DNA of 64,000 nt from Moniliophthora roreri. Lineage: Eukaryota; Basidiomycota; Agaricomycetes; Agaricales; Marasmiaceae. The position numbers and the translations under genes were made by a program. Under the pieces are notes generated by a model, which worked only from the letters and a program-made list of their open reading frames with translations, was not told where the DNA came from and did no database searches. The DNA lies in contig LATX02000246.1 in the NCBI GenBank assembly GCA_001466705.2, positions 62,001-126,000 on the forward strand. The letters run 5' to 3'. Position 1 is the first letter of the stretch. Each line of letters begins with the position of its first letter. Positions 48,400 to 60,100 of the stretch are shown here, one piece after another.

Positions 48400-49842
48400 A
48401 TGTCTGTATCCCGCGCCAGCCTGGCACTCTTCCTAATCATCTTCGTCGCATGTTTCATTGTCTTGATTCCTACTGGCTCGTTGCATGAAGTCTATAAGAC
48501 CTACTTTCAGTCATCTCCTGTCTCTGAGAGACCAAACGCAATCATATTGATGCTCATTCCTCCTTCCCGACTTCAACAAGCAACACTTGCGCTTCTCAAC
48601 GTAGAGAATCGGTTCAACCGTCGCCTCAAATACCCATATGCATTGTTTATGTCCAAAGACGAGCTAGCAACCGTTTCAGATGATGTAAAAGCAAAGATCA
48701 GCTGGATTACGGAGGGAAGAGCTGAATTCGGTGAGTACTATTGTTTTTTGAGTTGCGTTGTAACTGATGCTCCTCACCTGCAGTCGCCTTAACCGAGGAA
48801 TCATGGGAGATACCAGAGTTCTACGACCAAACACTCATCGACACGTCTTTGCTTGACATTAGGTATGTGGCACCCACGAAGCTGCTCTTTTACTCAATTA
48901 ATGACTGTATTCACAGCTTCTCCAAAGGTTACTGTCAAATGTGTCGATTTTACTCTGGCTTTTTCTGGCGCAATCCCGCTGTGACAAAATACGAATGGTT
49001 ATGGCGACTTGACACAGAAATTGAATTCCATTGCGACATTGTCAGTCCCCCAAATCCATTCGCTTCCCGCTGCAACTTACTGAGTGATGGCACTTATTAC
49101 AGCCATACGATCCCGTTCAGCGTGTGATAGACACCAACGCCTTATACGGTGAAGCAGTCTAATCATCTGTTTTGCGGACGGCATGTATCTGATATCCCGA
49201 GTTGTACAGGTTTCGTTCAGATCGCCCCGGACGCAGACTGGGTACAACCTACACTCGCGTCAAATGTCTCAGCGTTCCTGCAGTCCCATTCAGACCTCCT
49301 TCATTCACATTCGTCACATCCTAATATGGGCTTTACGTGGAGAGGAAAAGAGGGAATTGAAAACGCGATGAGCGGGATAGCAGGTAATGATGATTGGACG
49401 AGAATGTGCATGTATGTGAGCAGTAGGTCTTCACTTCATCATCAATTCTTTCAACCATGGACAGAACAATTTCGAGATATCTCATCGGAGTATCTGGGAG
49501 TCGAAACTCTACACGACATTCTTTGAATATCTAGATAGAGCAGGAGGCTTCTTCTACGAAAGATGGGGTGACGCACCAGTACATTCGTTCGGACTTGCAA
49601 TGTCCCTTCGGAAAGATCAAATTATGCAATTTAGCGATATGGGGTATCAGCATCAAGGATGGGGTTATGAATGCCCGGCGCACTTGGATCGTTGTACATG
49701 TGTCAAGGAGGGTGTTGCTGCTAGTAAGTGACCGTGTTTCTTTACACTTGTTGTAGTCCTGACAATTCAATTAGACTTCAATGACAACGCGGAAGCGTGG
49801 TTCAATGCAACTGATTATGATACATTGATCCTAAATCTTTGA
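48400..49842 (+). CDS. GT15-family (KRE2/MNT1-type) alpha-1,2-mannosyltransferase
   Basis: Seven exons: 48400-48730, 48784-48862, 48917-49040, 49103-49148, 49210-49415, 49465-49723, 49775-49842. Introns are 49-62 nt, all phases fit, 370 aa. An N-terminal membrane anchor (ASLALFLIIFVACFIVLI) indicates a type II Golgi protein, as expected for enzymes adding mannose to O- and N-glycans from GDP-mannose. Family motifs: CQMCRFYSGFFW (about 142-154), WLWRLDTEIEFHCDI (164-178), NNFEISHRSIWES (263-275), and FFYERWGDAPVHS (291-303). The usual RVEPDV metal-site motif reads RLDTEI, and SNFEI reads NNFEI, so substrate or metal use may differ. The protein is slightly shorter than many fungal members. I see no break. 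Confidence 0.88.
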
Positions 49843-50389
49843 TATTGTGTATCTGACTTCAACATAATTGTGTAAATCTGTACATCACGCTCGAGGCTGT
49901 ATATTATTGTATATCATTGCAATATAACAGATACATTGAATAGAGGACCAAGGGATTGATTTGTACTGCCATTTGTGGAACATAGGGCAGGTACCATTTT
50001 CCCATACAAGCAAATCACACCTTTCAGACACATCTTCTGGTTGCATCTTCCCATCAAAGTGCATAAGCGAGCTAGCCGAGGCACCCAGTCTCAAAGATAC
50101 TCGAAACAGCCTTAATGACATATTTTTGACTTTAGAAGTACATGAATGAGTATCTGAGCATTTTTGAGCTTGAGATACCTCAAACATACACCTTTGCCTC
50201 TCATGCATCAGAACAAATAAGACAATGCATTAGGAATTATTTGTCAACCAATTTGTGCTCTTGTCTCTAAAAAGTCCATCCATGGATATTATCTATGACC
50301 ATCTGCCAACCTTCCCAACATTTCCAATAGGTTGAGTGACTTTTTCTCTTGCTGGGTGCTTCAGGCTTCCTCAAGTGCCCAGCCTCTCA

Positions 50390-50418
50390 CACCTGCAAAA
50401 AGTATGTAGCATCGTAAT
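50390..50418 (+). repeat. Left terminal inverted repeat
   Basis: CACCTGCAAAAAGTA is exact to the right end. The next 14 bases match at 8 positions, and the differences are mostly transitions. Confidence 0.75.
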
Positions 50419-51300
50419 ATCCTTACAACAGAATTACGAAGGTTACAACATATGATAATAAATCCAGCTAGATTTTAAGTGTATTGTAGCCTAGTTGCAA
50501 TATATTGAAATATTTTAACTGCCTTACAACCCCTTACAACTACATTACAACTGTCTGAAAGGATTATTTGACATTATAACCACATTACAACCCACATAGA
50601 GTCATTACAACAAGTTGAAACCCCAGTACATGCACATTACAACACAATTTCAAATATAAGTAAAGTTCTTAGTGCAACAGCATATAAAAACCCATGCAAC
50701 ATGACAGTGTAACAAGGCTTTAGTATTAGGTACACCTATTTATGTTTATAATGAAACTAACTTTTAATTAATAAATGATAAGCTGGTGTGGGTAGAATAA
50801 AATGTTGACCTCTCTGGGAGATCATCAGAGAGCCAGTTTCACAACATGTGAGGCAACTACCTCAACTTCATGGCAGTCAAAGTGCCATGGCATTGATGAA
50901 TTCCCATGCCTAACCCTTTGCCCAAACCACCACCATCAATGAATGACATTAATGACAGCTCCCCTGTTTCCTCTCCATCAAGCTTAAAAATCACCAGTTC
51001 TGGTCTTGGCAAGGTCTACTACAATATTCAACACCAATAACAGGCTCATTCAAGGTATAAAGGTACGTCAAATTGAAAATGGCTCTGATACTATTGCCAG
51101 TCCTATTGGCTCACTAACACAGATTTTACCCTTATAGATGTTCTGTTTGACTGCTGATCTTGACCCTATATCATCCTAGAAGTGTTTAGTAGGCTATAAT
51201 GGAGAGAGACACATTGTCAGGTACATGTCATCTGCCAATGACCAAGAGACAACATGCCTTTGTACATCTCATCAGATCTGGGGCTATGCACACACTGACC

Positions 51301-51335
51301 TTTGACCACTACCACCACCACTACCACCACTATCT
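51301..51335 (+). repeat. ACC/CCA microsatellite
   Basis: Imperfect run of ACCACT/ACC units inside the TIR element. Confidence 0.7.
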
Positions 51336-51409
51336 CAAGTTGCATGCTCCTTGGATTTGTTGTCAAGTCTGCACTGCTGGATGAGCCAGGTGAATGCTTG
51401 AGCCTTATG

Positions 51410-51797
51410 TTGGGTCTATTGTGTGTTGAGAGAGGTGTCATAAAGGGTGAGTTTCTTGTTGTCTTTCATGTATGTACTAACAACTCTTCTCTGCTCTAGT
51501 TGTGGTTGAGATTGTTGCCAACAACCAAGGTAACCAAACAATAGCTTTCATATGTCTCCTTCTTGGACATGGAGCATCTCATCAGTGATGCCACAACAAA
51601 CTTCTTGAAGATGAACAAAACTGCTGGAGGCCTACCTTGGTGGTACCATCCAGAACACTGTCATCACCATCTCTGCCTACTTCAATCACTTTCAATGCCA
51701 GGCAACATCAGTGCAACAGAGGTCGCCAGAACCACTGGTCTCTTGATACACCTACTGTCACTGCCATTGCCTGCAGTCTTGATAAGAAGGCCGAGGG
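51410..51797 (+). pseudogene. Decayed Hsp70 (SSA-like) fragment
   Basis: Pieces in several frames: VEIVANNQGN (51504-51533), SYVSFLDMEHLISDAT (about 51549-51596), AYLGGTIQNTVITISAYFN (about 51631-51687), and TAIACSLDKKAEG (about 51759-51797). These correspond to the conserved ATPase-domain segments of cytosolic Hsp70. A 53-nt intron (51447-51499, GTGAGT..CTCTAG) sits before VEIVAN, so the source was genomic DNA rather than a cDNA. Internal segments are deleted, and CpG loss has destroyed the frame. Confidence 0.78.
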
Positions 51798-52570
51798 TAT
51801 CTAGCATTCTACCCCACACCCCCTCACTACCAGCTTGTTGTCCTACTTGTTCACAATACATATTTGCTTTTGGATGCTCTCAATGCTGAACTGGATTTGA
51901 TCCTTGGTATGCTGTTGCAAGGGTATTTCCATGCCTAGTTGGTATTGCTCAGGACTCTGGTGATGGACAACTTCAAGAAATGGGGAATCTTGTATTCAGA
52001 CTCCAGGTTACATTGTGTGATTGTTCTTCCAAGTCATTAACTAACATATTACTTCTCTTGCAGCTGTTCAGGATATGTTTGGTGTGCTTGCATGCTCTTG
52101 GACACCTTTCTTTTCCCAGACAATGCCTGCTCTGAGTAAGTCCACCACCCACCCCACTCCCTTCATTGACTGACCAAGGTTCTCAGTAGCTTGAAGCTGT
52201 AAGAATGGTACTTATCATTCATTTGGAGTATTTGTATGGTGTATTGTATGTATGTATGTACTAACATGTAGATATGTATTGTAGCATGGTTCAATATAGG
52301 TAATTTTGCATTTCTATTCATGTGTGCTATATGTGTGAGTGATATAGATAAGGATTTGGTACCTATGTACTGTCCAGTAGGGTTGTAATATGGTTGTAAT
52401 GTTGTCTTTGGATTGTAAGGGTTTTGCAACTTATCATAGTTATCATGGGACTTGTAATTATTATAGTATGTTACAACTACATTACAACTAGGTTACCATA
52501 TCTGACTTGGCATATAACAGGGTCACTAATGATTATGTATCTCATAATGCATTATGAGGGTTATAACCCT

Positions 52571-52599
52571 ATTATAATGTGATGTACTTTTTGCAGGTG
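52571..52599 (-). repeat. Right terminal inverted repeat
   Basis: The reverse complement begins CACCTGCAAAAAGTA, identical to 50390-50404. Confidence 0.75.
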
Positions 52600-52730
52600 C
52601 ATCTGACCCATGGAAATTCTTATCACCCAGTTACTAATGTCAACTCTCAAGTCTCAACTGTCATTCAATGTTCAGTCACCACACTCAATGTTGACTACTG
52701 CTGCTAATTTGTCTAAGAATAATGGAAAAC

Positions 52731-52800
52731 TACCAAAAGATAACCTCCAAAAGTCCTACTCAGGTTGTTTGCTGCTGCCTGCATTAGAATGAAAGAAGTC
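52731..52800 (+). repeat. Dispersed repeat, copy 1
   Basis: GGAAAACTACCAAAAGATAA..CTCAGGTTGTT followed by TTAGAATG. Matches 54033-54125 with an internal deletion of about 30 bp. Confidence 0.65.
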
Positions 52801-54032
52801 ATTAGTATACCATTGGAATGAATTTTGAGACTGCCTACTGAGTAGTCATGGGTGAGAGGAAAGAGTTCAGGCCATCAGAAAATCTGTCTTCAGAGTTTTC
52901 TGAAACTTTCAAGTTACTGAAAAATCATATAGGCTATGCTCTTCCAGGCTTGCAAAGGGCACTTTTTATAACTTACTCTGTTCAAGCTTCATACTTTCTC
53001 AAATAACATAATGAGTGGAGACACTGGGAGCAGACTAGAGGCAGACCATGACAATGGTAATAACATCTCTTGGCATGATTGGATTGTATGGAGGCATGGT
53101 TGTATGATTTTTCATACTACTCCAGATCTGCAGCAAACATAATTAGAGTGGAGGTATCTCAATGTGAGGGGCAAGAGATAAACTCATTCTACTGCTAACA
53201 CCAGTTTAAGCACTGGAAGTCCAGCTCATCGGAACAGAAATTGGAAACATAATTTTGTTGCTGTCACTCTCCATGACTTCAAAACTCTTAGCAAAGGATA
53301 CCACTGAATTTGGCACATCAGATAGGTCAAATCTTTAGCTTACTGTGTTCTATCATGGTCTAATGAAAAAGTCAAACACTCCAAATAGGCCAGAAGCAAC
53401 TTTATGTGCACTTTGTATACTACTTCCATGTCTCAAGAGCATTAGGTCAAACACTGCCTCATCTACAACATCAAATTGATATTAATTTGTTCTATCAATG
53501 TCTAGGCTAGTCTCAGGTGTGTGTTTCAATCTTGCAAGCCCTGATAAATGCTCATCCAATGGCAAAAACCAGGATACAATGTCTTCCCACCTCAAGCTCT
53601 GTCCTGGGAACTCAATGCCCCAGCTCTCACTTGCTCGATGCTTTGGTGAACGTCAAGAATATATTCTTTGTGCTCATGGAGATAGAGAGGACCATGTCAA
53701 AGGATCAGAGAGGTCAAGATGACTAGAATGGGCCCATAGCAGATATGGTGTGTTTTTATCCAGCTTATTGTTCTTGTACTATTCCTTCACACTCTTCCAT
53801 CTAGACTGATTCAATGTTCCATAGACTGGCCCACTGCTCTAGTACCCTAGCCTAAACCCAATTGCCCAATACTGACCCAGACATCTGCTGAGTTGATGAT
53901 ACTATCCAGACCAAACATTTCTCGGCCCTTAAACAACCCAACTCTGCTTCTTAAAATATGACACTTCATATTGACATGGCATTGCAATACATCCATCCTA
54001 TGACCTGTTAATTTGTGTAAGATAAGACTAGT

Positions 54033-54125
54033 GGAAAACTACCCAAAAGATAACCTCCAAAAGTCTAACTCAGGTTGTTGTGCAAGTGTGGATTGGCATG
54101 ATCAGAGTTGCTGCACTTAGAATGC
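54033..54125 (+). repeat. Dispersed repeat, copy 2
   Basis: Same words as 52731-52800 in the same orientation (CAAAAGATAACCTCCAAAAG, CTCAGGTTGTT, TTAGAATG). It could be the edge of an LTR or other element. I could not find its other end. Confidence 0.6.
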
Positions 54126-55809
54126 CAACAAAACTCTTAGCTAGGTTGATTCTCTCTTATTGAAGCAATCTACTTCAAGGGGTTCACCTCCAGAGGAGTA
54201 TATATGGGTTTTAAAAAGGGTTTATATCACAAACACACACAAAACACAAAGAGCACGGTGCACAAAGCACAAACACAAGAGCTACAGTCCCATACAAAGA
54301 CTCAATAGCCGATATAGTCTGACCCTATGGAGTTCAAGACTTCTTTAAGACTACTACAGCACACAGCATACTGGAAAAGGTCCTAGACCAATTTCTACAA
54401 AGAGCTCAGCACAGGCACACCCCTTGCTAAGACTCTAAGTGTGTCAAAACCTGATACCCAACACAGGCCACACTCCAAGTGCCCAAGGCTCCTTCTTGGT
54501 GTAAAGTGTCTCTTAGAAAAGTGCTATAACACACTCAAGATGTTACTCTTATCTCTTACAATGCAAGTTCGTTATCAGATGTCTATCTCTCTGGAGTCAC
54601 TCAGGACCAATCTCTAGGGCCTGAAGTGAGGAAGCAAAACTGGAATGGCACACAAATTTATACACCAAACAAACTCTTCATGTATTCACAATCAGAGGGG
54701 GCAGAGTTACTTGAGTATGTACGAATATCTAGCTGTCATTATATACAGTCCATGGAATATATCTACAGAAAATTATAAATAATGTCCAATAATTCAGAAA
54801 ATGATAAATAAGTGACTGAGATACTAAAAGAGAGAATATTCGGATGTCACAGAGTCTGGCCACTAGGGTATCCAACCATATCCATGCAGGTATCTTCATT
54901 TCCAGGTGTTCTGGACTCTATAATTTGTATTTTCTCTTTTCTAAGTCAGATATCTATGAGCAGATGGCTTCTTTACAGCATTTCCCCTTCTAGTATCTGC
55001 ACATCTGCAGAGGCCTAGATGCCAAAGTGTCCAAGGCCAGAACACACTGTTACTGTTCCTATTTCCTTTGACAATCCATGCTCAGTCTTATTTAGGACTT
55101 CTTACATGTTAGATATTCTTTGTAGGTCTCGTTGTATCTGTCTGTAGGTAGTGGATGTCCTGTGGAAGTGATTTCCTTCTCTCTGAGATGACTTTTGTAC
55201 CTAGTTCATTTATTTTGTATTATTAGCCACCAGTGAACTCTTTATTAAGAGATTGCCTGCTTTGACTTTAATCCATATATTGACTTCAGAGAAGGATCGT
55301 TCTGTGATCATTCCTGTTCTAAGTTGTCTTTCTGTTTTGATGTCTCCTCTGAGTACCTCTGTACCGTTTGACTGCATGTTGCATTTTGCAGATGTCATAG
55401 AAAGGTAAAATAGAAATTAAAATCCCATTGATAGCACTTCAAGAGCTTGGTTAACTAGCCAATGTGTTCATTGGGCCATAGTTAGGTTCCCTACAGGTTT
55501 CAGGAGTGATCCACTTTGGATCTGATACATAGATAAGTCAGAAAGTACAGCTTAGACACCTCTGTATAGTGTATCATATAGCTCTTCATACTTTCCAAGG
55601 CACCATAGCTTTTCTAAGGCAATGACTAGCAGACTGGGCTCACTCTAGTCCTTATTACCCTTTATCTCATGTCATATTAAAGTGTTCCAATTCAAAAGTA
55701 ATGTAAAATGAATAAAATGGGCATATTACCATACTACATAGTCCCATTGCCCTAAACCACATACTATCCACACAACCTCATCCAAATGTTTGTCCTTGTT
55801 GTTCTATGC
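54126..55809. other. CpG-poor sequence without recognisable genes
   Basis: Only short open frames. An AGTATATATGGG TATA-like word near 54196 might belong to an old LTR. Otherwise nothing to report. Confidence 0.45.
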
Positions 55810-56325
55810 TGTTGAAGCACAGTACCTGTACTATACTAAACTAGGTACATTAGGAACACTAGTTATTGTATTACTTGCATATGTGATCAACTACGGAACT
55901 TACAAAGTATGTTCCTGAGCTTCTCCGGAGCTTGCACTACAGTCATAGAAGTGCTCCCTTGTCCAGTAGGAGTATTGTAGCCTCATGCACAATACAGTAG
56001 AACATATGTAGAATTCATGTATAGTTCCTTCCGCTGTCAGACGATTGTATTGTGTCTCTCCAAGACACATTATTCTTGGATACTTCGTCTCACAAGTATT
56101 CAGTAGCTTACATCTATAGCTTACTAGGTTTCACCGTTTATCCACGGAACTTATCCTTTAGAGTAGTATAAAAGCAAGCATGTATGTAGCTACATTCCTC
56201 AGTTCAATTTACATTGACTACTCTGCACATCGCACCTCTACAACCCTCAAGGTTATAACAAGTTCTCGTACAAATGTGAGTTGAGCACACTCCACTGCGC
56301 TTTATGTCTCTGTTCTGTCTCAACA
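55810..56325 (+). repeat. 5' LTR of Copia copy 2
   Basis: 516 bp, TGTTGAAGCAC...TGTCTCAACA. It has 9 bp more than copy 1 near 55850 (GGAACACTA). TATA box at 56167-56174. Confidence 0.93.
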
Positions 56326-56338
56326 GGTTATGGGCCCC
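56326..56338 (+). other. Primer binding site, half-tRNA-iMet type (copy 2)
   Basis: GGTTATGGGCCCC directly follows the LTR. Its complement, GGGGCCCATAACC, is the initiator tRNA-Met anticodon stem-loop sequence including CAU. Confidence 0.82.
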
Positions 56339-57104
56339 GCATCGACAACTGTGTTAATGGACACTCATTCTCATTGGTCAATGTTGAATGGGACCATTAC
56401 TCTTGTCAAGTGCTCGTAACCCGAGATCTTGCAAGAGGTACCTGTGTAGTCGACGCCTTAACTGGCATTAGACCACAATCACAGGTTCTAGATGGTCTTT
56501 GATTTGCTTGGAGGGATTGTCAAGTTTTTCTTTCTTCATTAGTAGACTTTAAGCCCAGTAAAGCGGCTTCTAATGTATATACAAAATTCATTCCCCTGTA
56601 TTCGGAATTACCCGGATTACAGGCAGAACCAACTGTTGGCCTTATTTCCTTAACTGGAACATGGGTTAGCTCATTCAGCAATAAACCGGTAGTCATCCCG
56701 GTGAGCTGGAGGGTCTCACAACTGGGTTCTGGCACCTAGATAGAATGGCCTTGTGCTAAAGCCTTCATCTATAGAAGGGGTCGTTTATATAATTACGTAT
56801 CATTTTCGTAAATAGTCCCCCTGATTGCCTATAAGTCCCTTAAACGTCTTCTTAAGGATTTGATGGATCTGGTGGATCAGGATCCTTAAAATCAAACCTT
56901 ATTTAGACTTTCATTTGCAATCAGATTTTGTAAATACCGTTTACAGTTATGTCAGTCCGGGTGATGAGACCGGATGACACGAAGGAAACACCGTTGACCA
57001 AACGTATGAGGATTCATTAGCATTCTTGTCGATAAAGGCTCCATACACCTAAAAGTCATACCAGCACTCATGCCCTCCTTTCCTATAGCCTTTTATCGAT
57101 AAAA
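56339..57104 (+). other. Copia leader region (copy 2)
   Basis: Untranslated leader between primer site and Gag start. It lacks the 416-bp solo LTR present in copy 1 and so shows the empty site (single ATGAG at about 56964). Confidence 0.8.
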
Positions 57105-60100
57105 ATGTCTAACTCCAATCAATCTCGTATCCCCCAAGTCTCTCTTGCTGATAACACTGTCCGAATTCGAAACTCGGATGATGGTGTCGGCATTCCAGTT
57201 TACAGTTACCATCCTTTGGAATTACTTGAACCAATTCAAGTATTTGATACTTCTGTTGGCAATACATCGGGATTATCTGTGGTTCCAGTCTTTAATGGTG
57301 ACGACTTCAGAGAATGGAAGCGCAAAGTCTTGGCATATCTCAATTTGGCTAAAGCGGCTTATGCCCTTACCAATACAATGCCTGTGACTACTGGAGAAGG
57401 TGCTTCTACGGTCACTCCTGATATGGAAGTCGTCAAAGAATGGAAAACCTCCAACGCCCAAGCTCTTGGCCTTTTTCAGCTTAAATTGAGTCCTACTTTG
57501 CAGTGGATTATCAAAGATACTGCTAAAGAAACATGGGACGCCTTGAAAGCTGAATATGACGTACCAAGCCTTCCGGAAATATTCACATTTTTCCAAGGTC
57601 TCGTCATGGCACGCACTACCGAAGGCCAAAATCCCAATCATAGTGCCAATCTCATCAGACAATGTGTTGCGAAATTGTCTGAGAATGATTTCCCCGTCCC
57701 CTCCAATTTCCAGGCAATGTTCCTTCTTAACTCTCTTCCCAAGTCATATGAAGGAGTTAAGACCCAGATGTTTGTCTCCAACAAAGGGAAGGATCTTACC
57801 TTCGACAATATCCTCCCCTTCATCAAACAAGAATATAATAGGCGACACATGGATGGGGTTGCAGCTTACGCCACTTGGATCTCTGGTGTCCAACGATATA
57901 CTGGACAGAGCCCGAATTGGAATGGACAGAAGAAGTTCCGTCCTCGCAATCCTAATCCAAATTCTGGTAAACCAAATAATCAAAACCAGAATTCTGGGAA
58001 TAAAGGGAACAAAGGCAAACAGCCTGTGCAACCCCAACAAAATCAACAGAAATCTGATGGGAAGAAAAATAACAAGAAGAAGTCGAACAAGAAAGGAAAA
58101 GGGAAAAAGCCTAATGGAGCAATCTCAGTCATAATGGCTGAGATCACTGACTTGCCTCAAAAGGAAGAACCTCAATCTCCCAAAGAGGAAAAACCTTCCG
58201 ATGATGGCAAAGTTCCGACTAGATGCGTCAACCATTTTTGCACCAGTCCAGACAAGACTGTCTATGGTATCTTTACAACTGGACGAAATCGCAAAACTTG
58301 GTATGTCTGCAAACAATGCTACAATATGCATTCCCATTCCTTTGCCAGGCAGAAAATTCTCCAAAAAGCAGCACTAGTATGCCTTCCCATTGATGAGACG
58401 GCATATGCTTTTCTCCGAGGAGATTTTCAGCTTAGCAAAACTTTCACCGTCCTTAAGGTGGATAAAATTCCTCCTAAGACTCCTCCAAATGCAAAGGAGG
58501 AAATCAATATTGGAGATATTTTTCCATCAGAATCATTCGAACAAATTTTCGGTAATCTTCCATCCGGAAAACATCTTATAACACACAAGTACCCTAACCA
58601 GGTACGAGATGTTATTCCAACCGAATCTTCGGAGTCCACTGTCCCTCGAAATCCTATTAATAGATTCGAGAACAAACAACCTCACAAATCGGACCATGGT
58701 CGTGCCATGAGGAGATGGTCGCGACACATGGAAGCCAAAATTCAGGCCCGGATTCCGAAAGCTCAATATGATCCAACAATGATTCCAATGCCCGAGAATG
58801 TTAAATTCCATATCGAGCTTCTTAATAATAATCCATCTATTGATTCAACGCTTTTTGCATCACATCAATTTGCAAAAATCATACTTGATTTAATAGAAAC
58901 CAAAAAGGATTATATCCGAAATAGAGCTCAACAACTCGGACATGATTACAAGAAGCAACCCGCCATTGTTGACTTCTTGGATGCATTGGACGTATATGCA
59001 AAGTACCCCCAATCGACTTCCTTTGCCCCTCATTCCACTCCAATCTCTTTTTGCTCAGAAGCCTGTCATAAATGTACTTGGCGAGATGAACGCCATACAG
59101 AATTTTGTGGCATGGGACTCTGGCAAATGGCCGATCATGATGACACTGGTGACAGGTACTGGATCTTCTTCACTCGGATCAGAAACACTCTGTTCCGACT
59201 CCGTGATCCGATTGAACCACTCGTCGAGATCCTAAACTGTGTGGTGACAAAAGAGCATAATCTCTACATGCGGAATTATGCCAAAATGGAATTTCATCGT
59301 CACCCTTCAGCAGTTTGTGAAGCAGATTGCCAATGTTGTACCAGTGGACTACCAAAGCATATCACATACCTTAGTAAGAGGGAGTACAAATTCAATCAAA
59401 TCGCTCCAGGAAAATACGTTCATGAAGACCCAACTAACCCTGGGATCGAAGCAGGTGAACAATTCAAATTTGGTGATCATCCTGTTGACTACATCAACTG
59501 GAATACACCAAATCCATCCAGAGCACCAACCCCCAAACTTAACCAAGACTTTAAAACAGTCTTCTGTGTTACATGCAATTATCCACATCATCTTGATAAT
59601 TGGCCAGTCGCTGCTACTTGCATCCCAATCATGTTTAACTCTGTTCAGGAAGGCTTCCCTCCAAAATGTAATCCACGTGGCTTTAACAACAAATCTATCA
59701 AAAAGCCATTTACGGAAGCTCTTTCTTCGGCAGACGATCCAATTCTCCTTAAAGACCCTTGGAAAAAGGAGAAAGATTATGCCGAAACATGGTTAAACAA
59801 GGAGAAAAACAATAAAGTATGGGATTCCCTTAATCCCAAAAATCCTTGGAATGCAACCCTTCCTCCGAAACCCAAACAACGCCCTATTGTCAAGAAGTCT
59901 GAAAAGGAACTCCAGGAACAGCGAAAGAAGATCGCCCAAATGTTCCAAGACAAGGGAATAGCTGCCGAGCACCGATGTGATTCACCAGCCTGCCAAGCTA
60001 AACACCCTGACATCATTGACAAGCGGATGGGGAAGAGACCATATCGATCAGCAACCATGGCTGATGATATTCGGATTAAATCTAAGGAAGAATCAGCGGC

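Larger units (their letters stand above)
50390..52599. mobile_element. Non-autonomous TIR DNA transposon with captured Hsp70 fragment
   Basis: The left end reads CACCTGCAAAAAGTA (50390-50404) and the right end is its exact inverse (52585-52599). The similarity extends to about 29 bp on each side if transitions are allowed. Both ends carry clusters of TTACAAC/GTTGTAA words: about eight TTACAAC at 50430-50645, and GTTGTAA and TTACAAC words at 52380-52490. These are typical subterminal transposase-binding repeats. No transposase is visible inside; the recognisable content is a decayed Hsp70 piece. I found no clear target duplication, so the superfamily is unassigned. Confidence 0.72.
49900..55809. 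other. CpG-depleted repeat-rich block
   Basis: By eye I find only about 20 CG dinucleotides between 50.4 and 55.8 kb, where tens per kb occur in the neighbouring host DNA. It contains the TIR element at 50390-52599 and other repeats. The left limit lies just past the GT15 3' end, the right limit at Copia copy 2. Confidence 0.75.

Noticed and set aside
50430..50645. Regularly recurring TTACAAC words as a CRISPR-like array
   Set aside because: The spacing is irregular, the words are only 7 bp, and the DNA is eukaryotic. They fit transposon subterminal repeats.
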